In this document: one piece after another, positions 21,980 to 30,698 of the stretch
Position numbering within the stretch: position 1 is the stretch's first letter
Layout of the letters: each line of letters begins with the position of its first letter
Assembly (NCBI GenBank): GCA_964434165.1
Contig: CAYSUS010000019.1
Coordinates: 1 to 64,000, forward strand
DNA: 64,000 nt
DNA from: CAYSUS01 sp964434165
GTDB taxonomy: Bacteria > Planctomycetota > Planctomycetia > Pirellulales > Thermoguttaceae
Direction: 5' to 3'
Program-made: the position numbers and the translations under genes
Notes under the pieces: model-generated
Told to the model about the DNA's origin: nothing
Databases searched by the model: none
What the model saw: only the letters and a program-made list of their open reading frames with translations

Positions 21980-23473
21980 ATGGCCCGTCGCCTGGTGGGT
22001 TGGTTGCTGGCCTGCTCACTCCTGGGAGGGACCCTGCTCGCCGATCTGGCTCGCGCCGACACCGTCGCCAAAAAGAAGTCGGAGCTGCGCGACGAAGAGG
22101 ACTACTACGAGCTCTACAAGCTGCTGGCCGATACGGTGGACCAGGTCGAGCGGAACTACGTCAAGGACGTGGACCGCCGCGAGCTGATCGAGGCCGCCAT
22201 CGAGGGCGTGCTCGCCAAGCTCGACCCCTACTCCGCCTACATCAGCCCCGACGAGCTCGGCCGCTTCCGCAGCACGGTCGAGAGCGAGTTCGGCGGCATC
22301 GGCATTCAGATCACTATGGAGAAGGGCCAGCTCAAGGTCCTCAGTCCCCTGGTCGGGACCCCTGCCTACCGCGCGGGCCTGCTGGCGGGCGACCGCATCC
22401 TCGAGATCGACGACGAGCCGACAGCCGGCATCGACCTGGACGAGGCCGTGCGCCGGCTCAAGGGCAAGGAAGGCACTTCGGTCAAGCTCCTGGTCGTCCA
22501 CCCAGGCCGCAAGAACAAGGAAGAGGTGCACATCGTCCGTGAGGTGATCCGCGTCGAGACCGTGCTCGGCGACCGCCGCAAGCCCGACGATACCTGGGAC
22601 TTCATGCTCGATCCGAAGAAGAGGATCGGCTACATCCGCGTCACCGCCTTCAGCCGCGATACGCCCGACGAGCTCCGCGCAGCCTTGGACGAGCTCAAGC
22701 GGGACAAGCTCCGCGGCTTGATCCTCGACCTGCGGTTCAATCCCGGAGGGCTGCTCAACTCGGCCATCGAGGTCGCCGACCTGTTCGTCGCCAGCGGACG
22801 CATCGTCAGCACGAAGGGCCGCAACAGTCCCGAGCGCACGTGGGACGCCGAGTCCGACGGCACGTTCCAAGGCTTCCCCATGGTCGTGCTCGTCAACCGC
22901 TATAGCGCCAGCGCCTCGGAGATCGTGGCCGCGTGCCTCCAGGACCACGGCCGCGCCGAGATCCTCGGCGAGCGGACCTGGGGCAAGGGGAGCGTGCAGA
23001 ACGTGATCGAGCTGGAGGAAGGCCGCAGCGCGCTGAAGCTCACCACGGCCGGTTACCTCCGGCCCAGCGGCAAAAACATCCACCGCTTCCCCGACGCCCA
23101 GTCCGGGGACGAGTGGGGCGTGAAGCCCAACGCCGGGCTGGAGCTCCGCCTGGGCGACCAGGAGATCCTCGATCTGGTCGAAGCCCGGCGCCAGCGCGAC
23201 ATCGTCCGGGCGAATCGACACGCCGCCTCGCCGGAGCCCGACGGCCCGGACGGCCAGACCTCGACGACCGCGCCGGGCGAGAAACGGGTCGAGCGACCGG
23301 CCGCCGGGTCCTCCGATCCGGAGTCCGACGCCGACCCCGAAGAGCCCAGGCCCGAGGCGCCCCCTCCCAAGGCCGCCGCGGAGACGCCGGAGCCGGACGC
23401 GCCCGAGTTCGTCGATCGGCAGCTCAAGCTTGCCGTCGAACGCCTTGCCGGCAAGCTAGCCAAGGCCGACTAA
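21980..23473 (+). CDS. S41-family C-terminal processing protease (secreted)
   Basis: The protein is 497 residues with a signal peptide (LVGWLLACSLLGGTLLADLARA). A helical N-terminal region leads to a PDZ domain (about 95-180, GIGIQI...LAGDRILEIDDEPT), then the S41 catalytic core. The core has RFNPGGLL, YSASASEIVAA (Ser near 311-313) and GERTWGKGSVQ, where Lys336 is the general base of the Ser/Lys dyad. The last 80 residues are Pro/Glu-rich with a short charged end. It probably trims C-termini of exported proteins in the periplasm. The ATG follows CAAGGAG with 8-base spacing; a longer frame to 21752 overlaps the promoter. Confidence 0.93.
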   Translation: MARRLVGWLLACSLLGGTLLADLARADTVAKKKSELRDEEDYYELYKLLADTVDQVERNYVKDVDRRELIEAAIEGVLAKLDPYSAYISPDELGRFRSTVESEFGGIGIQITMEKGQLKVLSPLVGTPAYRAGLLAGDRILEIDDEPTAGIDLDEAVRRLKGKEGTSVKLLVVHPGRKNKEEVHIVREVIRVETVLGDRRKPDDTWDFMLDPKKRIGYIRVTAFSRDTPDELRAALDELKRDKLRGLILDLRFNPGGLLNSAIEVADLFVASGRIVSTKGRNSPERTWDAESDGTFQGFPMVVLVNRYSASASEIVAACLQDHGRAEILGERTWGKGSVQNVIELEEGRSALKLTTAGYLRPSGKNIHRFPDAQSGDEWGVKPNAGLELRLGDQEILDLVEARRQRDIVRANRHAASPEPDGPDGQTSTTAPGEKRVERPAAGSSDPESDADPEEPRPEAPPPKAAAETPEPDAPEFVDRQLKLAVERLAGKLAKAD

Positions 23474-23524
23474 CGCATTCGCCCCAAGTAAGCTTGCACC
23501 GACGGTGCGGGGCGGCCGCGCCGG

Positions 23525-23558
23525 GGCAAACGGGGCCTGCCCCCGACCGTGGTTTGCC
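23525..23558. terminator. Nested hairpin between the protease gene and tsaD
   Basis: GGCAAAC (23525-23531) pairs with GTTTGCC (23552-23558), and inside it GGGGC pairs with GCCCC. No T-tract follows. It may act as a weak terminator or RNA-processing structure between two same-strand genes. Confidence 0.4.
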
Positions 23559-23609
23559 GCGAAAGCGGGCCGTTCCCTGGCACGTTCCCCTCGATCACCA
23601 CGCCCGCCC

Positions 23610-24647
23610 ATGCTCCTCCTCGCCATCGAGACCACTTGCGACGAGACGGCCGCCGCCGTGATCGACGAGGGGCTCGCGGTTCGCTCCTCGGTGGTCGCCT
23701 CGCAAGATGATCTGCACCAGCGATTCGGCGGCGTGGTGCCGGAGATCGCCTCCCGCGCCCACCTGGAGCGGATTCTGCCGGTCATCGACGAGGCCCTCCG
23801 CCGCGCCGGCGTCCGGCTTGAAGACCTCGACGCCGTCGCCGTGGCCAACACGCCGGGCCTGGCCGGCTCGCTCCTGGTCGGGCTGGTGGCGGCCAAAACG
23901 ATCGCTCTGGCCATGGACATCCCGCTGGTGGCCGTCAACCACCTCCAGGCCCACATCTACGCCTGCCGCATGGCCAGCGGCGAGGAGGTCTTCCCGTGCG
24001 TGGGCCTGATCATCAGCGGCGGCCACACGAGCCTCTACCGCTGCGACGGCCCGCTCGACTTCCACCTCCTCGGGGCCACGATCGACGACGCGGCCGGCGA
24101 GGCCTTCGACAAGGTGGCCGCCATGCTCGGCCTGCCGTACCCCGGCGGGCCGTCCATCGAGCGGGCGGCGCGGGACGGCAACCCCCAAGCGCACCGCTTC
24201 CCCCGCTCGTTCCTCGGCGACGAGGACCGGCTCGACTTCAGCTTCAGCGGACTGAAGACCGCCGTGCGCTACACGCTCGTCGGCCCCGGTCGCCAGGACT
24301 TCGACACTCTGGAGCTTACACCCCAGCAAGTGGCCGACGTGGCCGCGTCGTTCCAGGAGGCGGTCATCGACTGTCTGGTCGGGAAGAGCCTCCAGGCCTT
24401 GCGGCGCACCGGGCGCGACACCCTGTGCGTGGGCGGGGGCGTCGCCGCCAACCGCCCCTTGCGCCGGCGATTGGAGGACGAAGCGGGCCGGCACAACATC
24501 CGCCTGTTCATTGCCCCGCTCTCCCTGTGCACCGACAACGCGGTGATGGGCGCGATCGCCATCGAGCGCCTGAAGGCCGGGCGGACCGAGTCGCTCGACC
24601 TGGAGGTCTATCCGGGCGTGGTGCGAAGTACGGGGCAGGAAGTCTGA
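23610..24647 (+). CDS. tsaD: tRNA N6-threonylcarbamoyladenosine transferase subunit TsaD
   Basis: The protein is 345 residues, the usual size. It has the family start LLAIETTCDETAAAV, the metal-binding NHLQAHIYA (HxxxH), LIISGGHTSL, FDKVAAMLGLPYPGGP, VGGGVAANRPLRRRL and the C-terminal metal Asp in LCTDNAVMGA. TsaD transfers the threonylcarbamoyl group to A37 of ANN-decoding tRNAs with TsaB and TsaE, neither of which is nearby. The ATG at 23610 begins the conserved fold directly. The next gene starts 8 bases after the stop, so they are probably co-transcribed. Confidence 0.97.
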   Translation: MLLLAIETTCDETAAAVIDEGLAVRSSVVASQDDLHQRFGGVVPEIASRAHLERILPVIDEALRRAGVRLEDLDAVAVANTPGLAGSLLVGLVAAKTIALAMDIPLVAVNHLQAHIYACRMASGEEVFPCVGLIISGGHTSLYRCDGPLDFHLLGATIDDAAGEAFDKVAAMLGLPYPGGPSIERAARDGNPQAHRFPRSFLGDEDRLDFSFSGLKTAVRYTLVGPGRQDFDTLELTPQQVADVAASFQEAVIDCLVGKSLQALRRTGRDTLCVGGGVAANRPLRRRLEDEAGRHNIRLFIAPLSLCTDNAVMGAIAIERLKAGRTESLDLEVYPGVVRSTGQEV

Positions 24648-24655
24648 TCCGCGCC

Positions 24656-25078
24656 ATGTCCAAAGCCCTCCTCTATCGCTGGTTCGGGCTCGGCAAGCTG
24701 CCGGTCCAGGTCCGCGCGGTCCTGGAGAAGGAAGGGATCGTCCTCTTCGACGAAGGGATCCGCGGCTCGGTCACGATGCGCAACTTCCGCTCGCCCACGC
24801 GCCGCTCCTCTTGGCGCCGCGTGGGGTTCGTGGGGTCGGTGGTCCTCACGCGGCGGCGGCTGGCGCTATTCGCCCTATCCAAACCCGTGATCAACGTGCC
24901 CCTGGACCACCAGCGGTTCGACGCCCTGGAGATCTCCCTCCCGCGGGAGGACAAGCTCTGCATCCGCTTCGAGGCCGCGGACTTCCACGACGACCGCTCG
25001 GGCACGCTCGAATGCCGCGTCCGCACGCCCCAGGCCCGGGCTTTCGTGGAGCACCTGCAAGAAACCGACGCGCCCTGA
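24656..25078 (+). CDS. Uncharacterised 140-aa protein linked to tsaD
   Basis: I do not recognise this protein. It is soluble, has no signal peptide, and begins SKALLYRWFGLGKLP. It looks like a small beta-rich domain (GIRGSVTMRNFRSPTRRSSWRRVGFVGSVVLTRRRLALFA in outline, with a PH-like feel). The start lies 8 bases after tsaD, and reading frame and GC-rich third positions agree with real coding. A longer overlapping frame within tsaD is a shadow. The resemblance to a PH-like fold is a weak impression only. Confidence 0.7.
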   Translation: MSKALLYRWFGLGKLPVQVRAVLEKEGIVLFDEGIRGSVTMRNFRSPTRRSSWRRVGFVGSVVLTRRRLALFALSKPVINVPLDHQRFDALEISLPREDKLCIRFEAADFHDDRSGTLECRVRTPQARAFVEHLQETDAP

Positions 25079-25126
25079 CGAAGAGACGACATAAGCGCAT
25101 TCCGTCCCGAGAGGAGGCCTTGCGGC

Positions 25127-25369
25127 ATGGAGCGCATCGAAGCAAGCCTTCACGTCTTCCTCCACCTGGCCTTCGGGGTGCCCGAGGAGCGCGAGATAAA
25201 GCGGCAGTTCGGCGAGACCTGTCGTGCCTGCTGCCGGCGCGTCCGCCCCTGGATCTGCGACGAGCCGTCGGGCGCGATTCGGGTGAACGGGCTGGACCTC
25301 CCGGGATTTGCCGTGGACGTCGTCGAGGCCGGGCGGTGGGAGAACCGCTGGCCTGCCCCTCCCCCTTGA
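25127..25369 (+). CDS. Small 80-aa protein with a Cys cluster
   Basis: The protein is 80 residues: MERIEASLHVFLHLAFG at the start, CRACCRRVRPWIC in the middle (four Cys within 13 residues), and a C-terminal WENRWPAPPP. No family is recognised. The call rests on an excellent ribosome-binding site, GAGGAGG at 25111-25117, 9 bases before the ATG, and on its place between two other small same-strand genes. The Cys cluster could bind a metal, but the spacing does not match a known zinc ribbon. Confidence 0.55.
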   Translation: MERIEASLHVFLHLAFGVPEEREIKRQFGETCRACCRRVRPWICDEPSGAIRVNGLDLPGFAVDVVEAGRWENRWPAPPP

Positions 25370-25464
25370 CCGCGCCCGCCACCGCTTGCCAGACTGGTGG
25401 CTCGACGGCTCGCGGGCGGGGGCGCGGTCAGGGCGTGAGCGGGATTTCGCACGGGAGACGCACG

Positions 25465-25800
25465 ATGGGACGCGTAGGGATCGTTGCCGCGTTGCTGGCC
25501 AGCCTGGCACTTCTGCTCGCCCCCGCCGTGGCGGCGAACCAAGGGCCGAACAAGCCGCCGCCCGCGCAGGTGGTCAACCCGGCCGCGATGTCCGAGCAGA
25601 GGGCAGCGTCGCTGGTCCGTGTGTCGGAGAAGTACCTGGACTTCCTGGCTCAGAAGAGCACCACGGACAAGCTTGCCACGTTTCAGAAGAACTACTTCGA
25701 CGCGCTGGTGCTCAAGGGCTTCAACCGCGAGGAGGCCTTCCAGCTCGTGCGCGACATGGGCAACCCGCTCGAAGTCCTCAACAGGCCGCAGCGCGACTGA
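25465..25800 (+). CDS. Secreted 111-aa protein of unknown function
   Basis: A signal peptide (VGIVAALLASLALLLAPAVAA) precedes a mature part of about 87 residues. The mature part is helical (EKYLDFLAQKSTTDKLATFQKNYFDALVLKGFNREEAFQLV in outline). ACGGGAGA lies just before the ATG. No domain is recognised. The helical pattern with conserved-looking aromatic residues could be a small periplasmic adaptor, but this is a guess. Confidence 0.65.
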   Translation: MGRVGIVAALLASLALLLAPAVAANQGPNKPPPAQVVNPAAMSEQRAASLVRVSEKYLDFLAQKSTTDKLATFQKNYFDALVLKGFNREEAFQLVRDMGNPLEVLNRPQRD

Positions 25801-25875
25801 GTCGCCCGGCCCCGCTCATGCGCGTGTCAAGGAGAAGTCGCCGGGATGCGGCGCGGCGACGCAGGGGGGTAGAAC

Positions 25876-26532
25876 ATGCATGCCGAGGCGGACGGCACCA
25901 ATGCGGGCGAGGCCGCGCTCCTTGACGTGTGGATCGACGGCCGGTTCGTCATCGTGCTCACGGCCGAGGCGTTTCACGCGAAGCAATTCGACAGCGAGGG
26001 CGGCGCCCAGAAGGCCGCCGAGAAGGCCGCCAAGGGTCTGCCCGCCCGAAAGGCGCTGGGCCTTATGACCAGGACCATGCCGCTGGAGCGGATCAACTCG
26101 GTCTCCTACATCCCGTCGATGAGCGTGCTCACGGTCCGCCCCCGGGGGCTCGGCGACGCCATCACAGTCTCTTTCGCCGATCCCACGACCTGTCGTGAGG
26201 TCTTCGAGCGTCTGCACGAGCGGATGGGCAGCGACCTGCCGCCCCGGCGCGCCAGGGCCGGCATGGCCGACGTGCCGGCCAGCCCCGAGCTGGCCGCGGC
26301 CGCCTTGCTGGCCGTGTTCGCGCTGGTGGCGATGATCGGCGGGGCTTTGGAAGCCGGAAGGATCGAGGGGGGGCCGGCGAAGTTTCGCCTGCTTGCCATC
26401 CTCGGCCAGGCCCTGGGGCTCTGGGGCGCGCTGGCCGTGGCCGTCGTCGCGCTGGCCGGGGCCGTGCTATTCCTCGTCCGCTACGTCCGTCGGCTGCCGG
26501 AGAAGGTCGTGCTCCGCCGCGTCCGTCCCTGA
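25876..26532 (+). CDS. Membrane protein of unknown function (two TM helices)
   Basis: The protein is 218 residues. The N-terminal 130 residues are soluble and beta-rich, with RFVIVLTAEAFHAKQF and RINSVSYIPSMSVLTV, reminiscent of a PH-like or signalling-pocket domain. Two transmembrane helices follow near 137-157 (LAAAALLAVFALVAMIGG) and 175-200 (LGLWGALAVAVVALAGAVLF), then a basic tail. A GGGGGG run lies upstream of the ATG. It ends the tsaD-to-26532 series of same-strand genes; no specific role can be assigned. Confidence 0.68.
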   Translation: MHAEADGTNAGEAALLDVWIDGRFVIVLTAEAFHAKQFDSEGGAQKAAEKAAKGLPARKALGLMTRTMPLERINSVSYIPSMSVLTVRPRGLGDAITVSFADPTTCREVFERLHERMGSDLPPRRARAGMADVPASPELAAAALLAVFALVAMIGGALEAGRIEGGPAKFRLLAILGQALGLWGALAVAVVALAGAVLFLVRYVRRLPEKVVLRRVRP

Positions 26533-26638
26533 TCGCGCGCAAGGCACGCTGCGGCCTTGCGCCGGCGTCTCCATCACGCCGCCGCGGCAAGCGCAACAGG
26601 GGCCGTGCGTCCGGTCCGTCGGCGCGCCCGGCCGAGAG

Positions 26639-27631
26639 CTACTGGAGCTTGGACTGATCGATCACCTTGCGGTCCCGGCGATTGCCCAGGTACTTCCAGG
26701 TCCGCAGCTCGATCGCGTAGCTGATCGGATGCACCGACCCGTCGCAGAAGACCACGTTGAGGGCCGCGGCATGGGCGCTTCCGAAACGATAGGGATCGCC
26801 ATGCCCCGGCGTGTCGCGCTTGGGTGGCCGGCTGCTGCTGGGGTCGTCTTCGTTGAAGTAGGTCACCCGCGCGATGTCGTTGTTGTTGCCGCAGTACAGG
26901 CTCTCGTTGTCGCCGCCGTCCTTGCCCGTCGCGTAATTGTCCGGATTCAGGTACTTCTCGCCCACCAGCAGCGTGTTGCTCGTTCCGTCCTTCACGTCGG
27001 CCACCGTGATCGCGCTGCACTGGTGCGCGATGCCGTTGGCGTCGATGGCCTTCAGATCGCGGCCGGCTTCGAGGCTGCCGGGCCCGCGGCTGTGCTCGAC
27101 CCAGCTTGCGTCGCCCGCGTTCACGGCGTAGTCGCTCCGCGCGACCTGGAGCGAGGCCGCGTCCTCGACGTTGACCCAGTTGAGATTGTAGATCTGGGGC
27201 TGCGTCGGGTAGGCGATCGCCCGACGGCGCGTCGGGCAGGAGAAGATCGTCAGCGGCGTGGAGACCATCTGCCGGTTCTCCTGCCGCTTCTGGTCGAAGT
27301 CCAGGCCCCGCCCGATGTCATGCACCGCCGTCTGCTCCAGGTACGGCAGGCAGTTGTAGATCCACCCGCCCGGCTGCTGACGGCCGAAGCCCTGGTCCGG
27401 GTCGCCCACCCAGCCCCAACCCCAGCCGCCGGCCGGGAAGTGATTGTGCGCCTGCTCGTGGTTCAAACAGGCCAGGCCGATCTGTTTGAGATTGTTCTGG
27501 CACTGCGACCGCCGGGCGGCCTCGCGGGCCGACTGGACGGCAGGGAGCAACAGCGAGATCAGGATCCCGATGATCGTGATCACCACCAGCAGCTCCACGA
27601 GCGTAAAACCGGAACAGCGCATGCGCCGCAT
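26639..27631 (-). CDS. DUF1559 pseudopilin-like protein
   Basis: The protein is 330 residues. The N-terminus is a type IV prepilin-like signal: a short basic leader, then GFTLVELLVVI with the conserved Glu five residues after the cleavage Gly, and a hydrophobic helix. SAREAARRSQCQNNLKQIGLA is the conserved DUF1559 shoulder, and FCDGSVHPISYAI is the C-terminal H-X9-DG-type motif. These proteins are expanded to dozens of copies in Planctomycetota and are thought to be surface pseudopilins. It has its own promoter at 27761-27789. Confidence 0.95.
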   Translation of the reverse strand: MRRMRCSGFTLVELLVVITIIGILISLLLPAVQSAREAARRSQCQNNLKQIGLACLNHEQAHNHFPAGGWGWGWVGDPDQGFGRQQPGGWIYNCLPYLEQTAVHDIGRGLDFDQKRQENRQMVSTPLTIFSCPTRRRAIAYPTQPQIYNLNWVNVEDAASLQVARSDYAVNAGDASWVEHSRGPGSLEAGRDLKAIDANGIAHQCSAITVADVKDGTSNTLLVGEKYLNPDNYATGKDGGDNESLYCGNNNDIARVTYFNEDDPSSSRPPKRDTPGHGDPYRFGSAHAAALNVVFCDGSVHPISYAIELRTWKYLGNRRDRKVIDQSKLQ

Positions 27632-27961
27632 GAGTCTTCCCCCAACCCAAGAGAACGCGTGGCGACCGCCAGCCTTCGATCCACAGACGAGAACCGGCCC
27701 GAAAACCTCGTCCGGTGGTTCGGCTTTGGGTGTGGCGATGAGGCCACCTTACCCGGCCTCAATATAACCCGGGGCGAACTTTGGGTTAATAGTCCTGCCG
27801 ATCCGCACGCCCGGCCGACCCGGGGGGCAAGCCGGGCGTCCCATCCCGCCTGACTTGCGCAATCGCCGAAATCCCCATTCTGATTACAGCCGGCACAACC
27901 AAGACGCGATAAAGAGCTTGAAGAGGGTGCCCGTGCGCGCGAAGCCTCTCCGCCCCTGATT
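27632..27961. other. Divergent intergenic region upstream of DUF1559
   Basis: This 330-base gap holds the DUF1559 promoter on the minus strand. The plus side before the lipoprotein gene shows no clear promoter or ribosome-binding site. It is slightly more AT-rich than its surroundings. Confidence 0.5.
27761..27789 (-). promoter_or_regulatory. Sigma70-like promoter for the DUF1559 gene
   Basis: On the minus strand TTAACC (27789-27784) and TATATT (27766-27761) are separated by 17 bp. The -10 matches the consensus at 5 of 6 and the -35 at 4 of 6. The gene's ATG is about 130 bases downstream. Confidence 0.6.
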
Positions 27962-29266
27962 ATGGTTAGACACCCCCTCTACATAACGGCTCTCCTTGCC
28001 TGTGCCGCCGGTGCGGCAGGTTGCGCAGGTGGGGACAAGCCCCGCGCCGAGCCTGGCGAGTTCTTCGGGCATCCTTCAATGCGGCTTTCGGAGCAGACCG
28101 TCCAGCGCCAGCCGCACCGCGACGCGATCCTGCCCGACGTCAGTTCCGTTCCTGCGCCGGAGAAAACCAAGGCGATGCTTCAGGTCGGGCCCGAGCCGGG
28201 CGCGTACTATGCGCTCTCGGCCCACCAGTGCCAGTGCCTGGCCGTCTCCAACGCGGCTGTGGCCAACGCGATCGATGAAGAGAGCGAGCTGGCCTCCGCG
28301 GTGGGGGCCCGGTGCCGCACGTCCAAGGAGAAGTCGGCGGCGCTGCTGAGCGACTTGCTCGCCTGCGAGGCCCTCGCCCACCGCAACGAAGCGGCCGCCG
28401 ACGCCCTGGGGGCGTTCTACCGCCTGGCCGAGGCCGAGGCGCAGATCGACCTGCTCAACGCCAGTCTGGAGGAGGTGCGGCAGGCGATCGCCGACGTCGA
28501 GCACATGGAGAGAAGCGGCCTGCACCTGGAGGCAGACAGCGGCCCGCTTCACCAGCAGCGGATCGTTCTGGAGGAGAAGCGGTCGCAGGCCGAGGACGCC
28601 GCCAGACAGCTCAACGCCAAGCTGCGGGCGATGCTCGGCGGCGGCCCCGACGACCGCACGCCGATCTGGCCTCGCGCGGATCTGTCGGTCACGGTGGCCA
28701 AGGTCGATCGGGATCAGGCGCTGCTGGAGGGGCTCGGTTCCCGGGCCGACCTCCACGGCCTTCGCCTGATGCAGGGGGGCATCGACGCCGCCGACCTCAG
28801 TTCCGTGCGCAAGGTCCTCGCACAACTCGACCCGGCGTTGGGGGTGTCCCCGTCGCGATTTCCGGCCCTGGCGCGAGCGCTCGGCACGGCCAAGCAGAAG
28901 ATGGAGGCGGCCACCCGGCAGCAGCAGGTCAGCGGCCTGCTCCATTCCCAGCAGAACGCGGTGGAGGCGGAGATCCGCGCGGCGGCCGATGCGATCGAGG
29001 CACGCCTGGTCCAGATCGCGCTCTGCAAGGAGCGGCGCGATCGGAGGGGCGATCGGCTCGCGCGGCTCGAGGAGCGTCGCGGCGCCGACGGCGTATCCGC
29101 CCTGGACGTCACCACGGCCCGGCTCGAACTCTACGAGGCCGAGGGCGAGCTGCTCAGCGCGGTCATCGCCTGGAAGCTCGCCGAGGTCCAGCTCCTGCGC
29201 GCCGAGGGTGTGCTGCCGCTGGAATGCGGCTTCCCGCTGCCGGAAGGGAGCTGCAGGGGCGCATGA
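27962..29266 (+). CDS. Divergent TolC-like outer-membrane lipoprotein
   Basis: The protein is 434 residues. The lipobox is ACAAGAAGC, with lipidated Cys near residue 21. Two long helical stretches (about 110-225 and 285-425) are Ala/Glu/Leu-rich coiled coils. RADLHGLRLMQGG resembles the RPDLxAxxL segment of TolC-family proteins, and the C-terminal ARLELYEAEGELLSAVIAWKL-like helix resembles a TolC hairpin. Strong barrel strands are not obvious, so the assignment is tentative. It points at the DevBCCA operon, convergent with it across 258 bases of simple repeats, and could be its outer-membrane partner. Confidence 0.6.
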   Translation: MVRHPLYITALLACAAGAAGCAGGDKPRAEPGEFFGHPSMRLSEQTVQRQPHRDAILPDVSSVPAPEKTKAMLQVGPEPGAYYALSAHQCQCLAVSNAAVANAIDEESELASAVGARCRTSKEKSAALLSDLLACEALAHRNEAAADALGAFYRLAEAEAQIDLLNASLEEVRQAIADVEHMERSGLHLEADSGPLHQQRIVLEEKRSQAEDAARQLNAKLRAMLGGGPDDRTPIWPRADLSVTVAKVDRDQALLEGLGSRADLHGLRLMQGGIDAADLSSVRKVLAQLDPALGVSPSRFPALARALGTAKQKMEAATRQQQVSGLLHSQQNAVEAEIRAAADAIEARLVQIALCKERRDRRGDRLARLEERRGADGVSALDVTTARLELYEAEGELLSAVIAWKLAEVQLLRAEGVLPLECGFPLPEGSCRGA

Positions 29267-29289
29267 AGCGGATTGCGCCGAGGGCCCGC

Positions 29290-29465
29290 TGAAGTGTGAA
29301 ACACGAAACACGAAACGCGAAACGAGTCCGAGACGCGGGAATCCGAACGACGCAAACGCGCGGGGGCGGCCCGGCTGGCCGGTCGGACCAGGTGGGCGAG
29401 GTTTCGATCGTTCTTTCCTTCGGGCTACGGATTCGCTTCGTATCTCGGATCTCGGATGGCGTGCT
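29290..29465. repeat. ACGAAAC-type iterated intergenic words
   Basis: GTGTGAAACACGAAACACGA near 29295 continues as ACGAAACGCGAAACGAGTCC, and 29402-29460 carries CTTCGTATCTCGGATCTCGG-type words. The same words appear in reverse orientation at 46655-46705. They fill the gap between convergent genes. Confidence 0.7.
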
Positions 29466-29524
29466 TCGCGAGCCGTGGCTCAGGCGCGGGTCGTCCGCGA
29501 GAGGACTCCCGCCCCCTCCACCGG

Positions 29525-30652
29525 CTACTGCCTTTCGAACAGCGCCCTGCGCAACTCCTCCTCGAACGTGGCGCTGGCCTTGAGCACGGCCTGGAAGTCC
29601 TCGTTGCCCAATGTATAGACCTCGACCTCGTCTTCGGCGACGACGGAGGCGTTGCGCGGCTCGCCGGTCAACAGGGCCGCCTCGCCGAAGAAGTCGCCCT
29701 GGCTGAGGGTCGCGACCTGGCGCGAGGCCCCATTCTCCCTCACCGCCACGTGCACCGTGCCCCGGCGGATCAGGTAGAACTTGTCGCCGGGGTCGCCCTG
29801 GCGGATGATCACCGCCCCGGCCGGGAAGCGCTCCAGGGTCATCTTGTCGGCCACCTCGGTCAGGGTGCGGGGGGTGAGGCGGGCGAACACGGGGCACTGG
29901 CTGAGGAATTCGCAGATCAGCGACGACTCGCGGACCAGCACGTCCGACTTGATCCGGCCGTCGATCATGTTCACGATGCGGTCCGCCACGTCCAGGATGC
30001 GATTGTCGTGGGTGACCATCAGGATCGCGCACTTTTCGCGGGCGGCGTACTCCTGGAACAGCGTGACCACCTCGCGGCCCGACTTCTCGTCCAGGGCCGC
30101 GGTGGGCTCATCGGCCAGGATCAGCTTGGGCGCGTGGATCATCCCCCGGGCGATGGCCACGCGCTGCTTCTGCCCCCCGGAGAGCGAGCCCGGCCGGTAA
30201 TGGATGCGGTGGCCGAGACCCAGACGGGTCAGCAGGTCCTCGATTCGAGTCCGGGCCTGGCGGCGGTCGAAGCGGAACAGCTCCAGGGCCATTCGCACGT
30301 TCTGGAAGGCGGTCAGCGACTCGAAGAGGTTGTGGGCCTGGAAGATGAACCCGATCTGGCGGCGCAGAGCGACGATCTCCGCTTGCGACGCGCCGTTGAG
30401 CTCCTGCCCGAGCACATTGAGGCTCCCCTCCTGCGCGCTGCGGAGCGTGCCGATCAGCGTCAGCAGCGTGGTCTTGCCGGACCCGGACGGCCCGGTCATG
30501 ATCACGATCTCGCCGGGCATGACGACGAGCCGGTTGTCGAAGAGGACCTGCTTGCGGAGCTTGCCCTCGCCGAAGTAGTGGTTCAGACCCTCCACGGCGA
30601 TCGTCTCCGTGTCGGCCCGCGTCGGCTCGCGGATCGCATCGGCGGTCACCAT
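29525..30652 (-). CDS. DevA-type ABC exporter ATPase fused to a cyclic-nucleotide-binding domain
   Basis: The protein is 375 residues, longer than the roughly 230 of a DevA/LolD ATPase. The ABC part (about 18-240) has Walker A GPSGSGKTT, the Q-loop in IFQAHNLF, signature LSGGQKQR, Walker B LILADEPTAALDE and the switch His in VTHD. From about 250 a CNBD/CAP-ED domain follows: SQCPVFARLTPRTLTEVA, GDKFYLIRRG and the phosphate-binding cassette FGEAALLTGEPRNASV, where Glu and Arg match a cNMP-binding site. This suggests export controlled by a cyclic nucleotide, which is an inference. AGGAG precedes the ATG. It is last in the operon. Confidence 0.92.
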   Translation of the reverse strand: MVTADAIREPTRADTETIAVEGLNHYFGEGKLRKQVLFDNRLVVMPGEIVIMTGPSGSGKTTLLTLIGTLRSAQEGSLNVLGQELNGASQAEIVALRRQIGFIFQAHNLFESLTAFQNVRMALELFRFDRRQARTRIEDLLTRLGLGHRIHYRPGSLSGGQKQRVAIARGMIHAPKLILADEPTAALDEKSGREVVTLFQEYAAREKCAILMVTHDNRILDVADRIVNMIDGRIKSDVLVRESSLICEFLSQCPVFARLTPRTLTEVADKMTLERFPAGAVIIRQGDPGDKFYLIRRGTVHVAVRENGASRQVATLSQGDFFGEAALLTGEPRNASVVAEDEVEVYTLGNEDFQAVLKASATFEEELRRALFERQ

Positions 30653-30698
30653 CGCGGCAGCTCCTGCATGTTCTCGTAGGAATGCGTTCAGGTCGCGG

